Positions 51,802-61,041 of a stretch of DNA of 64,000 bases are shown one piece after another; position 1 is the first letter of the stretch; every line of letters starts with the position of its first letter. Both the position numbers and the translations under genes were made by a program. The stretch is from assembly GCA_965661945.1 (NCBI GenBank), contig CBFIFP010000005.1, forward strand, positions 1 through 64,000, given 5' to 3'. Under the pieces are notes generated by a model. It was not told the DNA's origin and did no database searches. It saw only the letters and a program-made list of their open reading frames with translations. Source of the DNA: JAJRPT01 sp965661945. GTDB taxonomy: Bacteria; Bacteroidota; Ignavibacteria; Kapaibacteriales; UBA2268.

Positions 51802-54585
51802 ATGGTAAATTTGTACGAATATGAAATTTTAGAAAATGGTAAATCATATAAGTTAGTTGATTATATTACCTATCAATTTGATGGTAATCTGTATCTAATA
51901 ATAGACAAAATAGACAATAAAGTCATTTTACTAGATAATAATTTCGAACAGTTCTATGGTGTCGAAAATAATGAGGATGTAACATTAGACTTTTTAGAAA
52001 TTTCAAAAAATGTTGTTGAAGGTGTTATTAATATGCACAAAACTTTATTTTTTAAATTTAATGGTTATACTTTGGATTTAAAACATAAAAATAATAATTC
52101 TAATTTAATATTTGTTTCTTTGGATGTATTAGAGATGAAAGATGATTTCTATAAAGAACAATATCTTGAAAGAATTCATGAAATCACTAAACTAAATGCC
52201 GAATTATTTTTAAAAAATAAACTATTGAATTTAACAAATGAAACTATGTGGATTTATACTCCAGTTAATAATAATATTGAATGGTTTATAAATGATAAAA
52301 GTGAGTTTAAATTAATAGAAAATAGTATCAGAAGTGTAAAGACTTTACAAGATTGGGAAAAATTTATTCCTGCCTCTAATTTAGATGACTTTAGAAATAG
52401 TTTTAATGAAATTTTTAATAATAAATCAAAATTCTGGGAATATGAGTATAATATAAATATATACAACAAAGAATATTTTATACAAGTATTAGCAGATATT
52501 GAAAGAGATGAAGATAATAAAGCAATTCTTATGTATGGTACTATAAGAAACAAAACTTTATTTAAAAATAATCTTGAAAAAATTATGTACCAAAATGAGT
52601 TGAATAAAACTTTATTAAATATTATGGAAAATTTATCAACTCATTCTAATTGGTATAATGATTTGTACAAGTCATTTGAAATTATAGGTAAAACACTTGA
52701 GGTTGATAGAGTTTACTATTTTTCTAAAGATAAAAGTAAATTTGAACAAGGGTATGAATATAACCAAAAATTAGAATGGTCGGTAGAATCAGTAGAACCA
52801 CAAATTGAAAATTCTGACTTACAAAATGTTCCTGAAGATATTGTATCTGATTATGTTTTAGAGATTAAAGAAAAAGGAATTTATAATAAAATAGTAGATA
52901 AAATCAAAGATTCATCTTTAAAAGAATTACTTGCTTCACAACAAATCAAATCGATTATTATATGTCCATTAATTATAAATGATATAGAATATGGTTTTAT
53001 AGGATTTGATGATTGTAAAAGTGAAAGATCATGGGTAGATTTTGAAATAACATTTTTAAAAACTATTGCAGGTTTGATTTCAAAAAATATTGAAAATAAT
53101 GAAAACAGAATCAAAATCTATAAAAAAGAAATGGATAATAATATTATTATAGATAATATTAGCGAAGGTTTTTGTTGTTTAGATGATGATTTTAACATTA
53201 TAGAATGGAATAGAAGTGCAGAGAATATCACAAACTTATCTAAAAGAGAGGTTCAAGATAAAAGCTTTTGGAGCGTTTTCAAATCGCTTATAAATTCTAC
53301 TTTATTTAAAGATTTAAAAAATAACAATACAGAAAATAAAAAATATAGTAAGATTTATATTGAAGAAATAAAAAAATGGTTTGAGATAAAAACTGATAAT
53401 TATTCTTCATGTACTGTTTTGCTTTTTAAAGATATTTCGGAGGAAATCTTTAAAAATGATAAATTACTTTTTGCTAAAATATTTGAAGAATATAATAGAG
53501 ATATGTTTATTATTTTTAACAGTAAATTAGAAATTGAATGGATAAATAATAAATTTATTAACTTTGTTAAAATGAATTTTGAAGATCTGTACAAAGAAAA
53601 TCTTCAAAAACTAATGAAAGAATTTAATTTTTCAATTAATTTTAAAAAAGAATTAACAAAACTTAAAAATTTGAATAATCTTTCGATTGAAGCTAAAGTT
53701 GGTGAGGTAAATTATGAATTAATAATTGAGGATATCAAAGAAAACCAATATAAAAATAAATTTATATTAATTATAAAGGATGTTACATTATTCAAAAATA
53801 TAGAAATCAACAATCTATTGAATGAAAATAACAACTTAAAAACTCTTTTGAACAAAAATACTGAAATGCATGAGTTATTGAAAAATAAGTATGTAGAGAC
53901 TTTAGCTAATAAAGAAATGTTATGTAGTATTATATCACATGACTTTATATCACCTTTAAACTCACTTTTGTTAAATATTGAAATGATTGAAAATGTTATA
54001 ACTAATAATAATGAATATGAGAAGTTATCAAAAATAACAATAAACTCAAAGAATATGATAAGTAAACTTTCTAATGACTTAAGAGATATTGGTGTTTTAA
54101 ATAAATTAGATAAAATAAAAGATGAAAATAACTTAATATCAATTTCGATTGTAAATTACATGAAAGATAGACTTCTTCATTATGAAAGTCTTGCATCAAA
54201 TAAAAACATTAAAATTATAACTGATTTCCAAGATGAAATAATAACAATTGATAGTAAAATATTTGAAATTATTTTAAATAATTTATTATCAAATGCGATA
54301 AAGTTTAGTAGACTTAATAGTGAAATTTTTATTAGCTTATACGCTGATGATAAGTATGTAATTTTATATTTGAAAGACAGTGGACCTGGTTTTACAGAAG
54401 AAGATATTAAAAAAATGTACAAACCTTTTCAAACATTATCAGCTAGGCCAACAAATAAGGAAAGCATTAGTGGCTTGGGGCTTTATATGGTAAAAAGTAT
54501 GGTTGAAATATGCAATGGTGAAATAAGTTTTGAAACTGAATTAAATAAAGGAACTACATTCATTGTTAAAATACCTAGAACATAA
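51802..54585 (+). CDS. Multi-sensor histidine kinase (PAS/GAF)
   Basis: 927 residues without a convincing membrane segment, so probably a soluble cytoplasmic sensor. The N-terminal ~250 residues are PAS-like. A GAF domain covers ~270-435 (IGKTLEVDRVYYFSKDKSKF ... IKSIIICPLIINDIEYGFIGFDD). Two PAS domains follow (ISEGFCCLDDDFNIIEWNRSAENIT; MFIIFNSKLEIEWINNKFINF). HisKA has the phospho-acceptor His713 in ISHDFISPLNSL. The ATPase domain has NLLSNAIKFSR, DSGPGF and SGLGLYMVKSM. No response regulator gene is adjacent. Base composition is very AT-rich. Confidence 0.88.
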   Translation: MVNLYEYEILENGKSYKLVDYITYQFDGNLYLIIDKIDNKVILLDNNFEQFYGVENNEDVTLDFLEISKNVVEGVINMHKTLFFKFNGYTLDLKHKNNNSNLIFVSLDVLEMKDDFYKEQYLERIHEITKLNAELFLKNKLLNLTNETMWIYTPVNNNIEWFINDKSEFKLIENSIRSVKTLQDWEKFIPASNLDDFRNSFNEIFNNKSKFWEYEYNINIYNKEYFIQVLADIERDEDNKAILMYGTIRNKTLFKNNLEKIMYQNELNKTLLNIMENLSTHSNWYNDLYKSFEIIGKTLEVDRVYYFSKDKSKFEQGYEYNQKLEWSVESVEPQIENSDLQNVPEDIVSDYVLEIKEKGIYNKIVDKIKDSSLKELLASQQIKSIIICPLIINDIEYGFIGFDDCKSERSWVDFEITFLKTIAGLISKNIENNENRIKIYKKEMDNNIIIDNISEGFCCLDDDFNIIEWNRSAENITNLSKREVQDKSFWSVFKSLINSTLFKDLKNNNTENKKYSKIYIEEIKKWFEIKTDNYSSCTVLLFKDISEEIFKNDKLLFAKIFEEYNRDMFIIFNSKLEIEWINNKFINFVKMNFEDLYKENLQKLMKEFNFSINFKKELTKLKNLNNLSIEAKVGEVNYELIIEDIKENQYKNKFILIIKDVTLFKNIEINNLLNENNNLKTLLNKNTEMHELLKNKYVETLANKEMLCSIISHDFISPLNSLLLNIEMIENVITNNNEYEKLSKITINSKNMISKLSNDLRDIGVLNKLDKIKDENNLISISIVNYMKDRLLHYESLASNKNIKIITDFQDEIITIDSKIFEIILNNLLSNAIKFSRLNSEIFISLYADDKYVILYLKDSGPGFTEEDIKKMYKPFQTLSARPTNKESISGLGLYMVKSMVEICNGEISFETELNKGTTFIVKIPRT

Positions 54586-54625
54586 TATTTAAAATATTAA
54601 ATTTTGATATCATAATAAATTTCCT

Positions 54626-54633
54626 TAATTTTG
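54626..54633 (+). promoter_or_regulatory. -7 promoter box of the PBP4-type gene
   Basis: TAATTTTG 27 bases before the ATG at 54661. The in-frame TTG at 54631 lies inside this box, which argues against the longer frame. Confidence 0.55.
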
Positions 54634-54660
54634 AAGCGCAGTAATTCTTTAGAGGAAAAA

Positions 54661-55929
54661 ATGTTTTCAAAAATTATAATTTTATGCCTAATTTTAGGCA
54701 GTTCAGCTACTGCTCAAAAGAGTAAATTAGATACAAATCCACTGCCTTTTATTAATAAAACAGATAGTCTTAATTCAATTAATCTTTTAGTTAAGGATAT
54801 AAAATCAGTATTATCAAGAGATTATATTGTTAAGTCGAATTACAGCGTTTCTGTATATTCACTTGATAGAAAAGAATGGCTTGTAAATATAAATGAAAAT
54901 AATGCATTAACACCTGCTTCGATAACAAAGTTATTTACCACTTTCACAGCACTTTATAATTTTGGAAAATCTTCTAGTATTAATACAGAGATATGGTATG
55001 AAGATAATGATATTGATGATAAAGTTATAAACCAAAATCTTTATATTGTTGGGAATGGTGATTGTCTTTTTTCACAAAAAGATATTGATACGTTGTTTTT
55101 TATTATTAAGAAAGCTGGAATAAGTGAAATCAACGGAGATATATTATTTGATTTATCTCAGTTTGATGATGAAATTTCGAGATTTAAATATTCTGGAGAT
55201 GATGACAGAGTTGCAAATGTAGGTGATATTTGCCCGTTTTCAATATCTAGAAAAACAGGTGAGCAAGCTGAGAATTTAGTATTACAGTCAATTAAAAAGA
55301 ATGGGATTGTTTTTAATGGTGATTTTGGTGAGTGCGAGAGACCTCTTTATTCTAACGCCAAGAAACTGCAGATATTAACAAGATTTGAACGACCTTTAAT
55401 TGATATAGTAACTTTAACAAATAAAAATTCTGATAATTATCTTGCAGAACATCTTTTTAAGTTGAATGCTTCAAAAAATAAAGTTTTTGATAGAGATTAT
55501 GATAATAGTAGAGATTTACTTTTTTCAACTCTTGATAAGTTAGATATAGATTGTAAAAACTGCGATATTAATGATGGTTCGGGATTGTCGAGAAGGAATC
55601 GCTTAACTACAAAAGCAATTGTTGAACTTTTAACAAAAGCAGATGCTTTAGATTTAGGTGATGAATTTTATGGTTCTTTATCTGTTGCGGGAAAAGATGG
55701 GACGTTAAGAAAAAGAATGTCAATGACTTCTGCAGAAAATTATGTAAATGCAAAAACGGGAACATTAAGAAATGCGAGTGGTTTAGCGGGTTACGTTACC
55801 TCAATTGATGGAGAAAGATTTGCCTTTGCTTTTTTATTTAATGGTTATAATGTAAGAAATTATAAAAGAACAGAAGATGAATTAGCTGAGTTATTAGCTG
55901 GCTTTTTCTATTATAATTCTATTAATTAA
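54661..55929 (+). CDS. dacB: D-alanyl-D-alanine carboxypeptidase/endopeptidase (PBP4, S13)
   Basis: A periplasmic enzyme that trims or cleaves peptidoglycan cross-links. 422 residues from the ATG at 54661, which has AGAGGAAAAA in front and starts the signal peptide (IIILCLILGSSATAQ). The three active-site motifs are visible: SITK (Ser87, Lys90), SDNYLAEH and KTGTLRNASGLAG. The family-specific insertion between the first two motifs is present. The ABC permease gene follows after seven bases. Confidence 0.9.
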   Translation: MFSKIIILCLILGSSATAQKSKLDTNPLPFINKTDSLNSINLLVKDIKSVLSRDYIVKSNYSVSVYSLDRKEWLVNINENNALTPASITKLFTTFTALYNFGKSSSINTEIWYEDNDIDDKVINQNLYIVGNGDCLFSQKDIDTLFFIIKKAGISEINGDILFDLSQFDDEISRFKYSGDDDRVANVGDICPFSISRKTGEQAENLVLQSIKKNGIVFNGDFGECERPLYSNAKKLQILTRFERPLIDIVTLTNKNSDNYLAEHLFKLNASKNKVFDRDYDNSRDLLFSTLDKLDIDCKNCDINDGSGLSRRNRLTTKAIVELLTKADALDLGDEFYGSLSVAGKDGTLRKRMSMTSAENYVNAKTGTLRNASGLAGYVTSIDGERFAFAFLFNGYNVRNYKRTEDELAELLAGFFYYNSIN

Positions 55930-55936
55930 TTAGTTA

Positions 55937-56737
55937 ATGAATGTAAAAAAAATATTATTATTTATACTATCATTGATAATGATTTTCCCAATGATTTGGA
56001 TGATAACATTATCTTTCAAATCCACTTCTGTTTTTGATAGTATGTATAATTTATTTTTTTCTAGTTATACTATAAATAATTACTCTGAAATTTTTTTATC
56101 AGACAGTTTTATTTTATATATTTTTAATTCATTTTTAGTTGCAACTTTTGTTACCTTATTAAATGTGATATTTTGTTTATTAGTGGCTTATAGTTTAGCT
56201 CGATATAACAATATATTTAATCAAATTATTTTTATTTCTACCTTATCTATATTGATAATCCCCCCACATGTAATTATGATTCCTCTATATAGATTAATGG
56301 TTAATTTTAATTGGATTGACACATATTTTGCTTTAATATTACCTTGGGCTATAACTCCTTTTGGAATATTTTTATTAAAGCAATTTATTGAAAAAATACC
56401 TTTGGAATTAGAAGACTCAGCAAGAATTGATGGTGCTTCGGAGCTGCAAATAATAACTAAAATTATTTTTCCTGTTTCAAAGCCAGTAATTATGGTATTA
56501 GTTGTTTATACTTTTTTAGCAAATTGGAATTCATTTTTATTTCCATTTTTGTTTACTAATAGTGAGTCTATGAGAACTCTTCCTGTTGGTCTAACTTTTT
56601 TTCTTGGTAAACAGTCAATCGATTGGGGACAATTAATGGCAGGTGCATCAATAGCAGCTTTTCCGATGATAATACTATTTTTATTATTTAAAAAGCAAAT
56701 ATTAAATGCAATGCTTTTTGGTGGATTAAAAGAGTAA
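55937..56737 (+). CDS. ABC transporter permease, carbohydrate type (MalG-like)
   Basis: 266 residues with about six membrane segments and the EAA loop EDSARIDGASELQIITKIIFPVSKP, which contacts the ATPase. The sequence fits the MalG/UgpE group (CUT1 sugar importers), including LPWAITPFGIFLLKQF and RTLPVGLTFF. It follows dacB by seven bases. No partner permease (MalF-like), binding protein or ATPase gene is nearby, so the rest of the transporter must be elsewhere. Substrate unknown. Confidence 0.88.
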   Translation: MNVKKILLFILSLIMIFPMIWMITLSFKSTSVFDSMYNLFFSSYTINNYSEIFLSDSFILYIFNSFLVATFVTLLNVIFCLLVAYSLARYNNIFNQIIFISTLSILIIPPHVIMIPLYRLMVNFNWIDTYFALILPWAITPFGIFLLKQFIEKIPLELEDSARIDGASELQIITKIIFPVSKPVIMVLVVYTFLANWNSFLFPFLFTNSESMRTLPVGLTFFLGKQSIDWGQLMAGASIAAFPMIILFLLFKKQILNAMLFGGLKE

Positions 56738-56748
56738 AATATTTTATT

Positions 56749-57975
56749 TCACTCCCTAACAAACTTAAGCATTTCGTCATTCACCTTGATGAAATATACT
56801 CCTGCGGGTAGGGTGCTTATGTTTATTTCTTGGGTGGTGGTGTGGTTTGGGGTTATGTCTTTTATTTTGGATAGATTAAGAGAATAAAGCGCCAGCGAAG
56901 TTATGGCTTGCTCGGCAGTTACGGTGATGTTTGCTTGCGACGGGTTGGGGAAAATGGTTACATTGCTTTTTTGTGCTACGCTTGATTGCTCGGGGGTGTA
57001 TTTATAAAGTCTATTTCCACCAGCAAACCAAAAACTACCTTTGGAATCTAACCCTCTTAAACGAATTGAACCATTTGAAATACTATCGGGTATATCAAAT
57101 ATTTTTTCCCAAAATGAATTTTCTTTGTACTCATAAACTGCATTGACTACACTACAGTACGTTTTTTTATTTCTTGCAACATATAATGTTATATTATTTA
57201 GATTTTGGAAAATCGAACTATCATAATTTACATAATTGTCTCCTTCTAATTTAAATAAACCATTTTCAGCTGAAACAAACCATAATTGGCTTAAACTATC
57301 AACAAAAGGAAAGAAAACACCATTTGATGCATTTAAAGGCAATTCAACTTTGTTAAATTTAATATTACTTTGATTTAGATTAGCTTTTAATACCTCTCTA
57401 AATGAATTGAATAAATATAAATTATGGTTTTTATCAATTGATAATCTAATTATTTCTCTTTTAAAATCATTTTCATCTTCAAAATAAGATTTCCAAGTTC
57501 CTTCTTTATAATGAAATAATCCAATAACAGTAGCTACCCAAAATTCATCTTCACCTGTAACTAAAACATCTCTAATAGTATAAGGATGCATAGGAGAATT
57601 ATGTTGATTATATAATTCCCAATTTTCACCGTCAAATCTGATTAAACAAGTTTCTTTTTCTTTTGGCTCAAATGTGGTATCTTCAAAAGTACCAAAATAC
57701 ATATCTCCATTTGGTCCCTGTGAAGCACAACTAATTTGCATAAATGGTATATTCGTATTAATTGTATCAAAAAATTCAATAGAATTTTCATTAAAATTAA
57801 TCAACTCATCTGCATTATTTGCTAGAATCCAAATATTATCAGCATTGTCTAAATATAAAAAATTATTCATGTATTTCAATCTACCAGATGGGTCAACATT
57901 TGTAGAATCATAAATTGTCCAATTAGATGAAACATATTGAAATAAAATTACTATGAATATCAAAATCTTTATCAT
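56749..57975 (-). CDS. T9SS-exported propeller protein
   Basis: 408 residues with a short signal peptide (IKILIFIVILFQYVSS). The body has repeats of the two-component-regulator-propeller kind (YLDNADNIWILANNADELINF; EDEFWVATVIGLFHYKEGTWKSYF; FVDSLSQLWFVSAENGLFKLEGD). The T9SS sorting domain occupies the last ~75 residues (TIFPNPSQANITVTAEQ ... LPAGVYFIKVNDEMLKFVRE). The segment for that domain is strikingly G+C-rich: 30/60 at 56881-56940 against 11/60 at 57361-57420 in the body. The final 48 bases are duplicated at 58031-58078. Function unknown. Confidence 0.78.
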   Translation of the reverse strand: MIKILIFIVILFQYVSSNWTIYDSTNVDPSGRLKYMNNFLYLDNADNIWILANNADELINFNENSIEFFDTINTNIPFMQISCASQGPNGDMYFGTFEDTTFEPKEKETCLIRFDGENWELYNQHNSPMHPYTIRDVLVTGEDEFWVATVIGLFHYKEGTWKSYFEDENDFKREIIRLSIDKNHNLYLFNSFREVLKANLNQSNIKFNKVELPLNASNGVFFPFVDSLSQLWFVSAENGLFKLEGDNYVNYDSSIFQNLNNITLYVARNKKTYCSVVNAVYEYKENSFWEKIFDIPDSISNGSIRLRGLDSKGSFWFAGGNRLYKYTPEQSSVAQKSNVTIFPNPSQANITVTAEQAITSLALYSLNLSKIKDITPNHTTTQEINISTLPAGVYFIKVNDEMLKFVRE

Positions 57976-58030
57976 TTTTTATTTCCAAAAAAATTAATAC
58001 ACTTTAAAACGAATAATTGCTTTTATTATT

Positions 58031-58078
58031 TCACTCCCTCACAAACTTAAGCAATTCATCATTCACCTTGATGAAATA
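58031..58078 (-). pseudogene. Remnant of a second T9SS C-terminus
   Basis: On the minus strand this reads YFIKVNDELLKFVRE and a stop, 45 of 48 bases identical to the 3' end of the neighbouring T9SS gene (56749-56796). Nothing coding precedes it, and it lies 55 bases upstream of that gene's start. It is the last trace of a deleted or replaced gene with the same sorting domain. Confidence 0.85.
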
Positions 58079-58094
58079 ATATTTAATAAAATAT

Positions 58095-58123
58095 AAAAGC
58101 CCTCAAAAATGAGGGCTTTTTTT
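58095..58123. terminator. Bidirectional hairpin before tyrS
   Basis: Stem AAAAGCCCTC/GAGGGCTTTT (58095-58104 with 58111-58120), loop AAAAAT, followed by TTT on the plus strand. It lies 30 bases before the tyrS start, just upstream of the promoter box. Confidence 0.75.
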
Positions 58124-58125
58124 CT

Positions 58126-58133
58126 TAATTTTG
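58126..58133 (+). promoter_or_regulatory. -7 promoter box of the tyrS operon
   Basis: TAATTTTG 19 bases before the tyrS ATG, directly after the terminator-like hairpin. No T-box leader is visible. Confidence 0.5.
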
Positions 58134-58152
58134 TGAATTATAAATTTAAAAA

Positions 58153-59373
58153 ATGAAGAAAATGAATTTTCCAAGTTTGAACGAACAAATGGATGTTATC
58201 AGGCAGAATGTTGTTGACCTGCTTCCAGAAGATGAATTAGAAAGAAAAATTGTTAATTCTATTAAAAATAAAAAACCTCTTAGGATTAAACTCGGAGCCG
58301 ACCCTTCAAGACCAGATTTACATATTGGTCATGCCGTTATTTTACGGAAATTGAGGCAATTCCAAGATTTAGGACATACAGCAATTTTGATTATTGGCGA
58401 CTTTACTGCAATGATTGGCGACCCAACTGGGAAGTCAAAAACTCGCCCACAACTAACTTTAGAGCAAACTAAAGAGTATGGACAAAGTTACTTAGACCAA
58501 TGCAAGTTAGTTCTAATCTCAAATCAAATGGAAGTGAAATATAACTCCGAATGGCTAAATAAGATGAATTTTGCGGAAGTGATTTCGTTAGCGGCTAATT
58601 ATACTGTGGCTCAACTTTTGGAACGTGATGATTTCTCGAAACGTTACAAAGAAGGAACTCCTATTTCTGTTCATGAATTGCTTTATCCTTTGGCACAAGC
58701 GATGGATAGTGCTGCAATTTGGTCTGATGTTGAGTTAGGAGGAACTGACCAGAAGTTTAATTTGATGGTTGGCAGGGATATACAAAGAGCTCACAATCAA
58801 GAACCACAATGTATTTTGACTATGCCTATTTTAGAAGGAACAGATGGCAAAGAAAAAATGTCGAAATCTTTGGATAATTATATTGGGTTGACTGATAAGC
58901 CATTTGATATGTTCGGCAAGGTGATGTCTATTCCTGATGAATTGATTTTAAAGTATTATCAATATGGTGCATACGCAAATCAAGATGAAATAAAGGAAAT
59001 GGAAACCGCTTTGAAAAATGGTGAAAATCCAAGAAATGCTAAGGTTAAAGTTGCGATGAAAATTGTGGATTTATATCACCCAAATAATGCTGGGCAACTG
59101 GCTTTTGAAGAGTTTGAGCGTGTATTCAAAAACAAAGATATTCCTGATGATATACCAGATTTTGAAGTTGATGGTGATGAAATTGCGATTTTAGACGCAA
59201 TATTAAATGCTGAATTAACACCTTCTAAAAAAGAAGCACGTAGAGTAATTGAGCAAGGTGGAGTTTCAATAGATGGTGAAAAAATTGATGATGTCTTTTT
59301 TAAAATTAAGCTTGATGAAAAAAGGTTATTAAAAGTTGGAAAAAGAAAATTTGTTTATTTAGTTAGAAAGTAA
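58153..59373 (+). CDS. tyrS: Tyrosyl-tRNA synthetase
   Basis: 406 residues of the TyrRS type with LHIGHAVIL (HIGH at 57-60), GDFTAMIGDPTGKSKTRP and KMSKS (235-239). A C-terminal S4 RNA-binding domain (TPSKKEARRVIEQGGVSIDGEKI) is present. Length and order are normal for the TyrRZ/second bacterial TyrRS group, whose class-I signature is HIGH rather than HLGH. It is first in a tyrS-sufE-rodA run with 3- and 2-base gaps. Confidence 0.95.
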   Translation: MKKMNFPSLNEQMDVIRQNVVDLLPEDELERKIVNSIKNKKPLRIKLGADPSRPDLHIGHAVILRKLRQFQDLGHTAILIIGDFTAMIGDPTGKSKTRPQLTLEQTKEYGQSYLDQCKLVLISNQMEVKYNSEWLNKMNFAEVISLAANYTVAQLLERDDFSKRYKEGTPISVHELLYPLAQAMDSAAIWSDVELGGTDQKFNLMVGRDIQRAHNQEPQCILTMPILEGTDGKEKMSKSLDNYIGLTDKPFDMFGKVMSIPDELILKYYQYGAYANQDEIKEMETALKNGENPRNAKVKVAMKIVDLYHPNNAGQLAFEEFERVFKNKDIPDDIPDFEVDGDEIAILDAILNAELTPSKKEARRVIEQGGVSIDGEKIDDVFFKIKLDEKRLLKVGKRKFVYLVRK

Positions 59374-59376
59374 ATT

Positions 59377-59784
59377 ATGACTTTAGATGAAATAGAATTA
59401 GAAGAAATATATGAAAATTTTGAACTCCTTGAAGATTGGGAGCAGAAATACATGTATTTAATTGATTTAGGAGAAATGATACCTGAGTTGGACTCAAAGT
59501 ATAAATCTCAAGAAAATTTAGTTGAGGGCTGCACTAGTAAAGTATGGGTTAAGCGTAATGAAATTAATGGTTTGAACCACTATCTAGCTGACTCTGATTC
59601 TCAAATTGTTAAAGGGCTTGTTGCTTTAGTACTTATTATTTTTAATAATAAAACAGCGGAAGAGATTAAAACTTTGGATGCTGAAAATATTTTTAAGAAA
59701 ATTAATTTAGAATCTAATCTAAGTGGGAATAGAGCAAATGGCTTACGTGCTATGGTAGAAAGAATTAAATTAACAGCAAAATAA
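59377..59784 (+). CDS. sufE: SufE-family cysteine desulfurase activator
   Basis: SufE accepts sulfur from SufS for Fe-S cluster assembly. The 135 residues show NLVEGCTSKVWV with the sulfur-accepting Cys52 and the C-terminal SGNRANGLRAMVERI block. Three bases separate it from tyrS and two from rodA. No suf operon is adjacent. Confidence 0.9.
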   Translation: MTLDEIELEEIYENFELLEDWEQKYMYLIDLGEMIPELDSKYKSQENLVEGCTSKVWVKRNEINGLNHYLADSDSQIVKGLVALVLIIFNNKTAEEIKTLDAENIFKKINLESNLSGNRANGLRAMVERIKLTAK

Positions 59785-59786
59785 AG

Positions 59787-61034
59787 ATGGAAAGTAGATT
59801 AAATATAAGGTTGAAAAAAGAGTCAAGTATTGATTGGTTACTTTTGATTTCAACTTTAGTTTTGATAACTTTTGGTTTGGTATCAATTTATTCGGCTGTG
59901 TATGGCTCGAGTATTGATACTAATTTTAATAAGCAGTTGATTTCTATAATAATTGGTTTATCAGTTTTAGTAGTTACAATATTTATACCAGACAATATAA
60001 TACGTTTAATTTCATATCCAACTTACATTGCATCGATTATTTTATTGATTGCAGTGTTGTTTATAGGTGAAAGTGTATATGGTACAAAGGGTTGGATTTC
60101 TCTTGGTGGCTTTAATTTGCAGCCGGCTGAATTAGCAAAAATAGGTTGTTTGATGGCAATTGCTACTTATTTATCGGGAAAGGGAAAAGATATTAGAACT
60201 CTTCGAGATTTAGGTGTAAGTTTATTAATAATTTTATTTCCAGCAGCTTTGATTTTTTTGCAGCCAGATGTTGGGTCTGCATCTGTTTTATTTGCTATGT
60301 TTTTGGGTATTTTATTTTGGACTGGGTTTAGTTCTTTATTTTTATATACAATTATAATTTCTCCAATACTTGTTGTTCTTTCTTTAAAAGATATGACTTG
60401 GTATTATATTGGTTTAGGTATTTCTTCAATATCAATGTTTTTCTTTAAGTCTAAGATCTATTATATAATTTTAAGTGTTATTATCTTTGTATCATTAGGT
60501 TATCTAGCTCCAATGATATATGATAATTTAATGTCTCACCAGCAGAATAGGATAGATTCGTTTCTTGACCCAGATTTAGACCCTCAGGGAGCGGGATATA
60601 ATGTAATTCAATCAAAAGTAGCAGTTGGTTCTGGAGGTATTATCGGAAAAGGATTCTTGGAAGGAACTCAAACACAATTACGTTATATTCCTATGCAATG
60701 GACAGATTTTATTTTTTCAGTTCCAGCAGAAGAGTTTGGATTAATTGGATCTGCACTAATATTAATGTTCTATTTAATATTACTTAATCGAACTTTAAAT
60801 ATAGCATTTATTTCAGAAGACAGGTATTTTTCAATTATTGCTGCAGGCGCCTTATTTATATTTTTATACCATATTGTTATAAATGTTGGAATGGTTATTG
60901 GATTAATGCCAGTTATGGGAATACCATTGCCATTTATGAGTTATGGCGGCACTTCTATGATTTTCAATTTAATATTAATTGGTTTGCTTCTAAATGCTTA
61001 CCGCACTCAAATAAAAAGACACAGAGCAAATTAA
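59787..61034 (+). CDS. rodA: Rod-shape SEDS glycosyltransferase RodA
   Basis: RodA polymerises lipid II during lateral wall growth together with a class B PBP. The 415 residues form about ten membrane segments and include GWISLGGFNLQPAELAKIG, FLQPDVGSASVL and MGIPLPFMSYGGTSM. DPDLDPQGAGYNVIQSKVAVGSGGIIGKGFLEGTQTQLRYIP, split between loop and helix, carries the conserved SEDS loop. Assigned to RodA rather than FtsW by the last motif and length; mreCD and PBP2 are not in the window. Confidence 0.9.
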   Translation: MESRLNIRLKKESSIDWLLLISTLVLITFGLVSIYSAVYGSSIDTNFNKQLISIIIGLSVLVVTIFIPDNIIRLISYPTYIASIILLIAVLFIGESVYGTKGWISLGGFNLQPAELAKIGCLMAIATYLSGKGKDIRTLRDLGVSLLIILFPAALIFLQPDVGSASVLFAMFLGILFWTGFSSLFLYTIIISPILVVLSLKDMTWYYIGLGISSISMFFFKSKIYYIILSVIIFVSLGYLAPMIYDNLMSHQQNRIDSFLDPDLDPQGAGYNVIQSKVAVGSGGIIGKGFLEGTQTQLRYIPMQWTDFIFSVPAEEFGLIGSALILMFYLILLNRTLNIAFISEDRYFSIIAAGALFIFLYHIVINVGMVIGLMPVMGIPLPFMSYGGTSMIFNLILIGLLLNAYRTQIKRHRAN

Positions 61035-61041
61035 TCTTTAT

